A DNA stretch of 64,000 bases, from contig NC_133666.1 in the NCBI RefSeq assembly GCF_037893015.1, positions 659,442,521-659,506,520 of the forward strand, given 5' to 3'. Position 1 is the stretch's first letter, and each line of letters opens with the position of its first letter. This DNA is from Macrotis lagotis (Eukaryota > Chordata > Mammalia > Peramelemorphia > Peramelidae). Under the pieces are notes generated by a model. It was not told the origin of the DNA. It worked only from the letters and a program-made list of their open reading frames with translations, and did no database searches. Shown here one piece after another: positions 40,682 to 51,160 of the stretch. Both the position numbers and the translations under genes were made by a program.

Positions 40682-43600
40682 ATGGAGGGCAATAAAGAGA
40701 CAGTAATTATAACTTTGAATGTGAATGGGATAAACTTTCCCTTAAAATGTAAGTGAATAGTAGAGTGGATTAAAAATCAGAATTGTACAATATGCTGCTT
40801 ATAAGAAACTCATTTGAAGCAGAGAGATACATATAAAGTAAAGGTAAGAGGTTGGAGGAAAATATATGTTGCTTTAGCTAAAGTGAAAAAAGCAGGGCTA
40901 GCAATCCTTTTCTCAGACAAATAAGCTGCAAAAATAGATAGTGTTAAAAGAGATAAAGAAGGAAACTACATCCTCCTGAAAGGTACCATAGTCAATTAAG
41001 TAATTTCAATACTAAATAATGTATGCACCCAATGGTATGCCATCCAAAATCTTAGAGGACAAGTTGAAAGAACTACAGGAAGACATAGACAACAAAACTC
41101 TACTAGTGGGAGACCTCAACCTACTGCTCCCAGATTTAGATAAATTGAATCATAATAAAATAAACAAAAAGAAGTTAAGGAGGTAAATAGATTATTATAA
41201 AACCTAGATATAAACCTAGATAGAAAACCTATGGAGGAAATTGAATGGGGATAGAAAGGAATATACTTTTTTTCTGCAGTACATGACACTTACACAAAAA
41301 TTGACCATATACTAGGATATAAAAACCTAATGATCAATTGCAGAAAGGCAGAAATAGTGAATACATCTTTTTCAGATCATAATGCAATAAAAATCACATG
41401 CAATACTGGGCCAGGGAGACATAGACCCAGAACTAATTGGAAACTAAATAACCTCATTTTAAAAAAATGAGTGGATAAAGCAACAAATTATAGAAAAAAT
41501 TAATTATTTCATCCTAGATAATGGTCATAATGAAACAACATACCAAAACTTATGGGATACACTCAAGGCGGCTATCAGGGGATATATCTTTAAATGCTTA
41601 CATGAATAAATTAGAGAAAGAAGAAATCAATGAACTAAATATGCAACTAAAAACTAGAGAAAGGAAAAAGTAAACCCCCCAATTAAATACCAAATTAGAA
41701 ATTCTAAAAAATTAAAGGAGAAATTAATAAAATCGAAAGCAAGAAAACTATTGAACTAATAAATAAAACCAAGAATTTGTTTTATGAAAAAAACAATAAA
41801 ATTGATAAACCTCTGGTTAATTTGATTAAAAACAGAAAGAAGAAAACCAAATTGCTAGTATCATAAATGAAAAAGGTGAACTCACCACCAATGAGGAGGA
41901 AATTATAGTAATAATTCAGTATTATTTTGCCCAACTCTATAACAATAAATTTGACAATTTAAGTGAAATGGATGAATATTTACAAAAATATAAGTTGCCC
42001 AGATTAAATGAAGAGGAAATTAAAAACCTAAACAACTCTATCTCAGAAAAAGAAATTCAGCAAGCCATTATTGAACTTCCTAAGAAAAAATCTCCAGGGC
42101 CAGATGGATTCACAAGTGAATTCTAACAAACATTTAAGGGACAATTGGTTCCAATTCTCTATAAACTCTTTGGAATAATAGGGAAAGACAGAACTCTGCC
42201 TAACTCTTTCTATGACACCAATATGGTTCTGATACTTAAACCAGGAAGAGTTAAAACAGAGAAAGAAAATTATAGACCTATCTCCCTGATGAATATAGAT
42301 GCAAAAATCTTAACTAAAACCTTAGCAAAAACTATTACAGCAAGTTATCACTAGGATAATACATTATGATCAAGTAGGATTTATGCCAGGAATGCAGGGT
42401 TGGTTCAAGATTAGGAAAACTGTTAGGTATCCTAACAGAAATGTTATGATCATATCAATAGATGCTAAAAAAAGCTTTTGACAAAATATGGCACCCCTTC
42501 CTACGAAAAACACTAGAGAGTGTCGGAATAAATGGTTTGTTCCTTAAAATAATAAGCAGTATCTATCTGAAACCATCAACAAGCATTATATGCAATAGGG
42601 ATAGGCTTGAGGCATTCCCAGTAAGATCAGGGGTGAAACAAGCATGCCCACTATCACCACTACTATTCAATATCATATTAGAAACGTTAGCTTCAGCAAT
42701 AAGAGAAGAAAAAGAAATTGAAGGAATTAGAATTAGGAAGGAAGAGACAAAACTCTAAGTCTTTGCAGATGACATGATGGTATACCTAGAGAATCCACAA
42801 ATATTTAAAAAACTACTAGAAATAATTAGCAATTTTAGCAAAGTAGCAGGATATAAAATGAACCCTCATAAATCTTCAATATTTCTATATATGACTTGCA
42901 AGATATAGCAGAAAGAGCTAGAAAGAGAAATCCCATTCAAAGTAACCTCAGACAATATATAAAATATCTTGGAATCTACCTGCCAAGGCAGACCCAAAAG
43001 CTTTTTGACAACAATTGTAAAACATTTCTCACATAAATAAAATCATTTAAATAACTAGGCAAGCATCAACTGTTCATGGATAGGTTGAGATAATATAATA
43101 ATGACAATTCTACCAAAACTAAACTACATGTTTAGTGCCCTACCAATCAAAATTACAAAAAAAATACTTTAATGAATTAGAAAAAGTTGTGTAAGTAAAT
43201 TTATATGGAGAAATAAAGTCAAGAATTTCCTGGGATTCAATGAAAAAAAGTGCGAAAAAGGTGGCTTAACCTTACCAGATCTAAAATTATAAAGCATCAG
43301 TCATCAAAACTGTCTGCTATTAACTAAGCAATAGAGTAGTGGATTAGTGGAATAAACTAGGTGCAATATCAGGAAATGATTATAGTAATCTGCTGTTTGA
43401 TAAACCCAAAGAGTCCAGCTATTGGGATAAAAAACTCTCTCTTCAATAAAAACTGTTGGGAAAATTGGAATTTAGTATGGAAGAAACTTAGATTAGACCA
43501 ACACCTCATACCCTATACCAAAATAAGTTCCAAATGGATACAGGACTTAGACATAAAAAACAATATTATAAACAAACTAGAAGATCAAGGAGTTTACCTG

Positions 43601-44580
43601 TCGGATCTATGGAAAGGGAAGCAGTTTATGACCAAGGAAGAGATGGAGAGTAACACTAAAAAGCTAGGTGATTTTGATTACATTAAATTAAAAAGCTTTT
43701 GCACAAACAAAAACACTGTAACCAAGATCAAAAGAAATGTAGTAAATTGGGAAACAATTTTTGCAACTAGTATTTCTGACAAAGGATTCATCTCTAAAAT
43801 ATACAGAGAACTGAGTCAAATTTTCAAAAAATGAGCATTCCCCAATTGACAAATTGTCAAAGGATATGCAAAGGCAATTTACCTGAGGAAATCAAAGCAA
43901 TCCATAGTCATATGAAAAATTGCTTCAAATCATTACTTAATAGAAAAATGCAAATTAAAGTATCTCTGAGATACCACCTTACACCTTTCAGACTGGCCAA
44001 TAGGACGAGAAAGGACAATAATCAATGTTGGAAGTGATGCAGGAAATCTGGGACACTAATACATTGTTGTTGGAGCTGTGAATTCACCCAACCTTTCTGG
44101 AGAGCAATTTGGAACTATGCCCAAAGGGCAACAACAAATGTGCATACCCTTTGATGCAGCAATACCATTACTGGGTCTATACCCTGAAGAGATTATAAAA
44201 AAGGCAAAAAAACATCACTTATACAAAAATATTTATAGTAGCCCTGTTTGTGGTGGTAAAGAATTGGAAATTAAGTGAATGCCCTTCAATTGGGGAATGG
44301 CTTAATATACTGTGGTATATGTATGTCATGGAACACTATTATTCTATTAGAAACCAGGAGGGATGGCAATTTAGGGAAGCCTGAAAGGATTTGCATGAAC
44401 TGATGCTGAGTGAGATGAGAAGGACCAGAAAAACATTGTACACCCTAATATCAACATGGGTGTGATGATCAACCTTGATGGACTTGCTCATTCCATCAAA
44501 TTTGGGGCTATCTCCAATGGAGAATACCATCTGTATCCAGAGAAGGAATTGTAGAATTTGAACAAAGACCAAAAACTATG
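40682..44580 (+). pseudogene. L1 ORF2 remnant (endonuclease-reverse transcriptase)
   Basis: It starts at ATG 40682 (MEGNKETVIITLNVNGINF). Endonuclease marks are KIDHILG (about 41297) and the catalytic-type SDHNAI (about 41373). RT marks are [13 protein letters not shown] (42085-42123), [16 protein letters not shown] (42270), [15 protein letters not shown] and [12 protein letters not shown] (42761), with both catalytic Asp kept. The C-terminal part (43361-44037) includes MQIKVSLRYHLTPFRLA. Several stops and frameshifts break it, among them stops at 40757 and 42124. It cannot make a full protein. Confidence 0.95.
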
Positions 44581-44738
44581 ACCTTCAAATTAGAAAAAAA
44601 ACCATTATCTTATTATGTAATTTTGCTATCTCACACTTTATTTTTCTTCCTTAAGGATATGATTGCTCTCTCATCACATTCAACTAAGATCAATGTATAC
44701 CATGGAAACAATGTAAAGCCTAACATAATGCCTTCTAT

Positions 44739-44759
44739 GGGGGTGGGGGTGGGGAAGGG
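44739..44759 (+). other. G-quadruplex motif in the L1 3' UTR
   Basis: Four runs of three or more G (GGGGG-T-GGGGG-T-GGGG-AA-GGG) in 21 bases. A G-rich 3' UTR block is a known L1 feature, and a similar block lies in the L1 stub at about 29906. Confidence 0.9.
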
Positions 44760-44824
44760 ATTCAAGAATGGGGGAAAAATTGTAAAACTCTAAATAAAAT
44801 CTTTCTAAAAAAGTGTTATTGATG

Positions 44825-45150
44825 CAAACACCAGAGATGAAAAGAGAATTGGATATTCAAACATGAGACTCAAGAGATACATGAAAATGTAAACTTAGGG
44901 GAAAGAAAAAAATGTTATTCAATAAGATTAAACTGGTTTCATCTCTAAATGGGAGAATGATACTTTTAACTCTTGAGAGGTGCATCTCTATTATAGGGAG
45001 TATACTTTGAAAGAGTGTATGGCATAGGTTGGTTTTGATGCGATGATATTAAAAAATTATGACAAAATTTGCTAAAGGAAGGGGAAGACAGAATGGGGTA
45101 AATTACATCACATGAAGAGATGCAAAGTACCAATTGAAGTAGAGGGATAA
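44825..45150 (+). mobile_element. Older L1/HAL1 ORF1 fragment, right half
   Basis: AGAGATGAAAAGAGAATTGG, ATATTCAAACATGAGACTC and AAGAGATACATGAAAATG continue the ORF1 text from 38283; the later AAGGAAGGGGAAGACAGAATG parallels the inter-ORF region of the big L1 (40230-40340). Confidence 0.8.
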
Positions 45151-45189
45151 ATCCATTCTCATGTATTTTCTTTCTGTGTAAGGATACTT

Positions 45190-45320
45190 AACTTCTATTT
45201 CTCTTAGTTTCTTAAATTATCAAATGGAAATAATAAGAGCACTACCTTGTGAGAAGTAAATGATATGATATTTGTAAAGAAATTATAACAAGTGTGAAAG
45301 AAATATTTGCTACCTTTCAC
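45190..45320 (+). mobile_element. MIR SINE fragment
   Basis: TTAACTTCTATTTCTCTTAG, AATTATCAAATGGAAATAATA and GAGCACTACCTTGTGAG fit MIR in plus sense. Confidence 0.7.
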
Positions 45321-45417
45321 CATCTCTTACATGTGATTTCTTTTGATAGAAGGTAAGAACCCCAAATCCATGCTTTTTTAAAAACTAGGAAAGACTTTTG
45401 AGCTAGAAAAGACTTTT

Positions 45418-45737
45418 GAGAGTCACTTGGACAGCAAAACAAAATCAGTCAATATTTAGAAAATTAATTCAGACTATTCACTTCACTGTAGCTGAAGATT
45501 AAATACTTTGACCACATAATAAGAAGACAGGACTTATTGGGAAAGGACCCTGATGGTGGGAAAGATTGAAGGAAAAGGAAAAGGGGATGGCAGAGAATGA
45601 GATGGATAGTGTCATGAAAACAGTTTTATATGAACTTGGATGGACTTTGAGAGAAAGTCAAGGATAAATGGACCTAGTGTACTATGGTCCATGGGGTCAG
45701 TAAGAGGCAGACATGACTGAACAATAACAAAGCTGTT
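45418..45737 (+). mobile_element. RTE/BovB-clade LINE, 3' end
   Basis: GGACAGCAAAACAAAATCAG, GGAAAGGACCCTGATGGTGG, GAAAGATTGAAGGAAAAGG, CAGAGAATGAGATGG and the tail GGTCCATGGGGTCAGTAAGAGG then CAGACATGACTGAACAA match the BovB/RTE end. One frame reads GKDPDGGKD, a mark of RTE C-termini. MAR1 SINEs in the window carry the same tail. Confidence 0.85.
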
Positions 45738-45754
45738 AAAGAGCAGTCATTGTG

Positions 45755-45830
45755 CCATTGATCATTTCCATATCCCCAGTGCTTAGGATAGTGCTTGCTA
45801 CATAAATAATATTGATTGATCAATTGATAT
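45755..45830 (+). mobile_element. L2 terminus
   Basis: CATATCCCCAGTGCTTAGGA, TAGTGCTTGCTACATAAATAA and TATTGATTGATC are the last bases of L2. Confidence 0.75.
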
Positions 45831-46367
45831 AACATGAATTTCAGGTCCTTCTCTATCCTGATTGTCTCTTTAATTCATATCTCTACTAAAGTGGTCTCCA
45901 AAATGGGGGATCTGAGCAAATTCTTTTAACTGATCCTAATGTAATATGGATTTAAGATACTCCAACATTCTGCTTGCCAGCTCTATTTCCAAAGCCTCCT
46001 CCAAAGAAACCCTCTGCCCCATATGGGTCCCAGGAAATAAGTTTCCTCTTCATATTTTCCCCCATTGCTAGTCCCAGATGGATTCAGCAGATGTTTGACA
46101 GCTTGAGGGAAGGCTCTGTGCTTATTATGGAATGTTTGCATACAGTCAGCTAATGGTGGGATATAAAACTCCCAGCATGATGCAAGTTTCCTCCTATTAG
46201 CACAGACATTTTCTGCCTGACACTGAAACATGTTCACAATCTTAAGAAGCTCAAGATAGCAGGAACAATTCCTCCTTTCTATCTCAGGAAGACAATCAGA
46301 GCTTTCAGTCTAGGTCTGCAATGCCCCAATTTTAGCTGTTTATTTAAATCATTATGGATTTATGTAA
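45831..46367. other. Non-repeat DNA, candidate conserved element at 45960-46260
   Basis: No family recognised. An 84-codon minus-strand frame (45983-46237, MNMFQCQAENVCANRRKL at its start) has no known domain. The block 46090-46250 (AATGGTGGGATATAAAACTC, CATGATGCAAGTTTCC) has non-simple texture. Confidence 0.35.
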
Positions 46368-46402
46368 ATCATAGAATTAGAAGGGACCTTAAAGATCACC
46401 AA
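46368..46402 (-). mobile_element. MIR3/L3 tail fragment
   Basis: AATCATAGAATTAGAAGGGACC and TTAAAGATCACC are the shared MIR3/L3 end. Confidence 0.6.
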
Positions 46403-46632
46403 TCAATCATTAATTCATGTCTGACTCTTCATAACCTCCATTGAGTCTTTCTTAGCAAAGATTACCATTTCCTTCTCCAGCTCATTGTATAGCTCAAGAA
46501 ACTGAGGTAAACATGGTTCATTGACTTGCCTATAGTCACAAAACTAGTAAGTGTCTGAAGTCAGATTTGAAATTAAGACTTCCTGATTCCAAGCCTGAAG
46601 ATCTATCCACTGGACCACCTGGCTGTCCTCAG
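46403..46632 (-). mobile_element. MAR1-type SINE, full length
   Basis: TCATGTCTGACTCTTCATAAC, ATTACCATTTCCTTCTCCAGC, TCAAGAAACTGAGGTAAAC and CTATCCACTGGACCACCTGG give tail, core and head in minus sense. Confidence 0.92.
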
Positions 46633-46639
46633 CCCTACC

Positions 46640-46945
46640 TTCTATCACTTATTACTTCCTACCTTTATCCAGTTCCATTCCTACCCTAACAAGTAATTTC
46701 AGTCGCTCCACTCCATCCTCTCTGTTGCCAAAATTACAGATTAGACCATGTCATTCCCTTCTCCAGGAACATTCACTGGATCCCTATCGATCTTAGGGTA
46801 AAATGAAATTTCTTTAGCCCAGTCAGACTTCAACCAACATTTCCATATTTGCTTAAAAAATCCTGTGCTCTTGATAAACTGTTCTGCTTGCTTTTCTTTT
46901 AAATCAGCCTGCTATCTCCCACTCAGAGCCTTTTAATCAATTGTT
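46640..46945 (+). mobile_element. L2 LINE, 3' region
   Basis: GATTAGACCATGTCATTCCC, TTCACTGGATCCCTATCG, CTTAGGGTAAAATGAAATTTC and CCAGTCAGACTTCAACC follow L2. Confidence 0.85.
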
Positions 46946-47152
46946 TCTCCATTTGTGGGGTTCTTTCTTCTCATCTAAGAGTAAAGCATACAGGATCACA
47001 TTAATGTTGCTGTGCTTATTATACTTTACCAAAAATGTCATTAATTTATTACTTTCATTTTTAATGAGATTTATGGATTTAATCAGCACATTTTTAGAGA
47101 GGCAACTTGATATAGTAGATAACTTGCTGGACTTGGAATAAGAAATAATGAA
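46946..47152. other. Unrecognised, ends in a SINE head
   Basis: AT-rich without a clear family; at 47100-47145 GGCAACTTGATATAGTAGATAAC and GACTTGGAATAAG is a SINE head cut by the next SINE. Confidence 0.4.
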
Positions 47153-47256
47153 TAGGGGCAACTAGGTGGTGCAGTAGATAGAGCACCAGCTGTCTAGCCA
47201 TGTGACCTTGGGCAAATCACTTAACCCCATTGTCTTAGAAACCTCCCTCCCAAAAG
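47153..47256 (+). mobile_element. WSINE1-type SINE, internally deleted
   Basis: GGGGCAACTAGGTGGTGCAG, TAGAGCACCAGCTGTCTAGC and CTTAACCCCATTGTCTTAG; the B-box part between CACCAG and CTAGC is missing (about 45-50 bp). Confidence 0.88.
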
Positions 47257-47274
47257 GAATAATGATGAAGCTAA

Positions 47275-47500
47275 TGCTTATACAGTATCTATTATGCACC
47301 AGGTACTTTAGAATTATTATCTCATTTGATCCATTCAATAACCCTGGGAGGTAGATGCTATGATTTTAGAGAAAGGAACTGAGGCAAAAAGGAGGTAAGT
47401 GACTTATCCAGGATCACACATGTAGCAAATATCTGATGTTTGTTTTGAACTCAGAACTTCTTGACTCCAGGGTTCTATCATGGCACCATTTCATTGCTAC
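47275..47500 (-). mobile_element. MIR SINE
   Basis: CTATTATGCACCAGGTAC, TTATCTCATTTGATCC, AACCCTGGGAGGTAGATGC and CTTGACTCCAGGGTTC run through MIR in minus sense. Confidence 0.93.
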
Positions 47501-47639
47501 TTATGACTGACTAGGTATATGGCCATGGGTAGGTACTACTCCAAGTCTCCCTTTGGATCCTTTAAGGCAGCATAGGAAGCCAGATCCCTCTAGAAACTAG
47601 AGCCTTCCCCTGGTTCCCATAATGGTCATCCAAGCTCTT

Positions 47640-47980
47640 TTTCAAGACGCTGCTCCCTGCCAAGACATCCCTTATGTTTAGGAATGGCTCATTTAGAATG
47701 TTTGTTTTCTTCTAACTTCCTCTTGTTGCTGTTAGTTCTGCCTGATTGGACCAAGCAGATCAAAATGACTCTTCTACTTAATAATTCTTCAAATACTTGA
47801 AGACAACAATCACATTTTCCATGTTCCCTCCCACACACACTCCCACTGTTCTCTATGTTAAACATTTTTTATTTCTCCAACTGGCTTTTATTTAGCTTGT
47901 TCTTCAGTTCCCTTATCACTTCAATATCTCTTCTCCCTCAGGCATTATCCAATTTTTCCATTGTCCATACTTAAAGGACA
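47640..47980 (-). mobile_element. CR1/L3 LINE, 3' UTR
   Basis: TTCTAACTTCCTCTTGTTGC, CTGCCTGATTGGACCAAGC, TTCAAATACTTGAAGACAAC and CTTCAATATCTCTTCTCC are L3 text in minus sense. Confidence 0.8.
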
Positions 47981-48290
47981 GCATAGGCTAATGGAAAACA
48001 TGAGAACCTGCCATCAAGAGAATCATGGAGGCAGCTAGGTGGTGTGATGGATATAGCATCAGCCTGGAGCAGGAGGTCTTGAGTTCAAATCCAGCCTCAG
48101 ACACTAGTCGTGTGACCTTGATCAAGTCACTTAACCCTTAAATAAATAAAAATTTTAAAAAGAGAATTCTGGTTTTGAATTCTACTTGTAACACATATTA
48201 ACTGTGACAATAGACAAATGACTTCAACACTTTGAGCTTCAATATTATCACCTCTAATATGAGGGTAATAATAACTGGGAGTATTTTACT
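47981..48290 (+). mobile_element. MIR SINE interrupted by a WSINE
   Basis: GGACAGCATAGGCTAATGG on the left and ATTCTGGTTTTGAATTC, TAATATGAGGGTAATAATAAC on the right are one MIR split at 48025-48159. Confidence 0.8.
48025..48159 (+). mobile_element. WSINE1-type SINE nested in MIR
   Basis: GAGGCAGCTAGGTGGTGTG, CTTGAGTTCAAATCCAGCC and an A-rich tail. AAGAGAATC (48016) and AAGAGAATT (48160) flank it as the target-site duplication. Confidence 0.93.
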
Positions 48291-48321
48291 CTCAGAGATT
48301 ATATCACTTGTGATGCTATAT

Positions 48322-48540
48322 TAAAAGGGGCGGTAAGGTGGCACATATCTTCTGAGTTCAAATGTGACCTCAGACACTTAATAAGCCATGTGACCCTGGA
48401 TAAGTCACTTTACTCTGTTGGTCTCAGTTTCATCATCTGTAAATGAATTGGAGAAGGAAATGGCAAAATTCTCCAAAATCTTTGCCAAGAAAATGCCAAA
48501 TGGGGTAATGAAAAGTTGCTCATGACTGAAAAATGATTGG
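48322..48540 (+). mobile_element. MAR1-type SINE
   Basis: CTGAGTTCAAATGTGACC, TGACCCTGGATAAGTCAC, GAGAAGGAAATGGCAAAATTC and AAAATGCCAAATGGGG give core and tail. Confidence 0.85.
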
Positions 48541-48599
48541 CTGGTTGGTCGATTCTTGTCTTTCATTACTGAACAAAAAAAGCAACATCATTATGTTAG

Positions 48600-49790
48600 A
48601 AACAAGTTACAGTGTGTCCAGCTATGATTGATCAGATCAAATAGTTCATGTATACATCTGGAGTGGATTCTCTAATCTTGTACATCTCACATTTCCTTTG
48701 AGCCACTTTGAGTCTGCCTTACTCATAGAGCACAACACCCTCTCTTATGAGGGCACACCAGGATGGGAGGGTCTTGTGTCAGTATCTCCCATGCTATATA
48801 TACAATCACTTTCAAAGTTCTTAAGAGAAGCCTTAAGATTGTCCTTGTATTGCTCTTTTTGACTCCCTTGTGTGCACTTGTCTCCTGTGAGTTCTCTATA
48901 AAATACTCTTTTTGTTAATGGCAAGTTTGGCATTCAAACAACATGGTCATCCCAATATAGTTGTACTCTCTGGAATAAGGTTTGACTGCTTGGCAATTGA
49001 GTTTGAGAAATTAGCCTAGTATCTGGTAACTTCTGTCAGGTGATCTTCAGAATCTTAAGACAATTTAAATGAAAGTAATTCAATTTCCTGACATGGTCCT
49101 GGTAGACTATCCAGGTTTCACAGGCATATAACAATGAGGTCAGCATAACAGATGCATAGACCTTCAGCTTGGTAGTTAATCTAACACTTCTTCTCTGCCA
49201 CACTTTCTTTTTAGGGCCTCCCAAATACTGAGCTAGCTCTTGCAATGTATGTCTCAATCTCATAATCAATGTGTACATCCCTGAAAAGTACACTGCTAAG
49301 GTAAATGAACTTAGCCAAAGAATTCAAAACTTCTCCATTTTCTGTAATCTATGGTTCCACCATTGATGGTTTGGTGCTGGCTAAAGGAGAACCTTTGTTT
49401 TCTTGGTATTAATTGTTAGGTCAAAATTAGCACAGGTAGCAGAGAACTGATTCATACTTTGTTGCTTCTCTGCTTCAGAAATTACATTGAGGATGCAATC
49501 ATCTGCAAACAGAAAGTCATATACCAATATTCCCTTCACTTTAGTCTTGGCCTTTTCAAGTTGAAGAATTTACCATCAGTTCAGTAGTTGGCCTTGATGC
49601 CGTGTTCATCCTCAGTTGAAAGCATTTGATAACATGGTTGAAAACATCATGCCAAAAAGCATGGGAGCAAGGACACATCCTTGATTCACTGCATTGGTGA
49701 CTGGGAAATTTCAAGAGCATCATCCACTATCCAGAACCTGGGCAAACACACTACCATGAAGCTGACATACTGTACTGATGCATTTGAAAA
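48600..49790 (-). mobile_element. Non-LTR retrotransposon RT fragment (RTE-like, clade uncertain)
   Basis: On the minus strand RT marks run in order: NQGCVLAPMLF (about 49680), FLFADDCILN (about 49510) and a C-terminal piece at 49036-49293 with LTTKLKVYASVML and LLYACETWIVYQDHVRKLN. Then GDKCTQGSQKEQYKDNLKAS follows at 48745-48933. Similar text is common in vertebrate RTE-like LINEs, but I cannot fix the clade. Stops are few for its age but present. The 5' part is lost. Confidence 0.8.
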
Positions 49791-49879
49791 ATGACAAAAC
49801 AACCACAAATATATTTTAATATTTAAAGTATCCAGGATCTTCCAGAATTCGAAAAGGAAAAATATATCAGCTATTATTA

Positions 49880-49975
49880 GAAATTATGGCACTCTGAATT
49901 GAACACAATATTTCCTATGTGATCTGACTGAAGCAGAGTAGAATGGGACTATCACCTGCTTGCTATAAATCTAAT
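49880..49975 (-). mobile_element. CR1/L3 LINE fragment
   Basis: GAATTGAACACAATATTTCC, GTGATCTGACTGAAGCAG and AGTAGAATGGGACTATCACC are L3 text in minus sense. Confidence 0.8.
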
Positions 49976-49979
49976 CAAT

Positions 49980-50085
49980 CAACTGTTATATATTAAGTGC
50001 CTATGTGTGCCATCAACTGTACCAAGCACTGAGGATACAAAGAAAATCAAAACCCCAAAAGTTTCAGCTTTTATTCTAAATTTTC
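49980..50085 (+). repeat. Family W head
   Basis: TATATTAAGTGCCTATGTGTG, AACTGTACCAAGCACTGAGG and TACAAAGAAAATCAAAACC begin family W, which is then cut by an L1. Confidence 0.6.
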
Positions 50086-50089
50086 ATGA

Positions 50090-50690
50090 CACTTCTAGAA
50101 CTGTTATGTCTTGCTTTAAAAAATCTGTAAATAAAATTATAATTTTTTAACAATCATTAAAATTGGGGGTGTGTGCAAATTCTCTCCCATCTGTCCCTCT
50201 CCAACCATTGAGAAAGTAAGCAACATATCAATTATACATTTCTTGTTCTTCATGATGCCAAAAAAATGGAAAAAGGTGAAGAATATACGTTAATCTGCTC
50301 TCAGAATTCATTGATTCTTTCACAGAAGTTGAATAGAATTTTTCATCATGGTTTTGTTGAAACTGTCTTGTTCAGGGTAGCTAAGACATTCACAGTTGAT
50401 CATTATATATCACTGCTACTGTGTACACTGTTCTTTTGGTTCTGCTTTCTTCACTTTGCATCAGTTAATATGTCTTCCTAGGTTTTTTGAAACTGTCCTC
50501 CTGATCATTGCTTATAGTATAATAGAATTCCACCACATCATATGCCACAATTAGTTCAGTCATTCCCCAGCTGATAAGAATTCCCTCAATGCTGAATTCT
50601 TTGCCATTAAAAAAGCTATTATTAATACCCTTCTGTTTCTAGATCCTTTCCCTTTATAGTTTGCAGTCATGAAAATGCACAATTATTTAT
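50090..50690 (-). mobile_element. L1 LINE, 3' UTR and ORF2 end
   Basis: GCAAATTCTCTCCCATCTG, AGCTAAGACATTCACAGTTG, ATCATTATATATCACTGC, TTCTGCTTTCTTCACTTTGC and TAGTTCAGTCATTCCCCAGC follow a marsupial L1 3' end in minus sense. Broken throughout. Confidence 0.88.
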
Positions 50691-50794
50691 CACATAAAAT
50701 TTGGGGTGATTATGTAGTAAAGATAATTGTCTGAACCTTAATGTCGTACTCTTCATTTGATAGTACTTGACCTTATATTCAAAGACAAATATAA

Positions 50795-50930
50795 CATCAG
50801 GCTTGTAATGACATGCATGTGAATTGAATTTGAGTGACGGGGTGCTGTGCTAAGTCACCAGCCTCACTTTCTCCTTTAGAGCCATCTGGCTCCAGTGGTC
50901 AGATATGAATCAGGACTCTTTATTTAAATT
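50795..50930 (-). mobile_element. Family Z SINE fragment
   Basis: TGACATGCATGTGAATTG, GGGTGCTGTGCTAAGTCACC, AGCCTCACTTTCTCC and CCATCTGGCTCCAGTGGTC match family Z. Confidence 0.75.
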
Positions 50931-51019
50931 AATAAGGGAAGAGAGCATTTCAAAGCTAAATGGAGAAAGATAAAACCATTTGCTATAAAAAAGGCCTGGG
51001 GAATAATCTTTCAGTGCTC

Positions 51020-51160
51020 ATATACCACTTTCTTCAAATGTTCATAAAAATTCTAGAAGTGAGTGTAGCCATTATCTAATTTGACCCTCATAACAGTCCT
51101 ATGGGGTAGGTGTTATTTATTATCCTCATTTTACAAATTAGGAACCTGGGAATAAGAGAG
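51020..51160 (-). mobile_element. MIR SINE fragment
   Basis: TTATCTAATTTGACCCTCATAAC, CTATGGGGTAGGTGTTA and CCTCATTTTACAAATTAGG are MIR in minus sense. Confidence 0.85.

Larger units (their letters stand above)
38284..44813 (+). mobile_element. Near full-length L1 LINE, 6.5 kb
   Basis: It has a 5' UTR starting GAGTTTAAGGACTTCTGGCC then AAGATGGTGGAGAGGAG (the CAAGATGG box), ORF1, ORF2, a 3' UTR with a G-run block, and a short end AATAAAATCTTTCTAAAAAAG. The 11-bp copies TGTTATTTATG (38273-38283) and TGTTATTGATG (44814-44824) flank it with one difference. Both ORFs carry stops and frameshifts, so it is dead, but many 60-157 codon frames survive, so it is younger than the L1 at 14410. It is inserted in an older ORF1 fragment. 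Confidence 0.95.

Noticed and set aside
40682-44580. L1 ORF2 as an active gene
   Set aside because: Several stops and frameshifts break it, so it cannot give a full protein.
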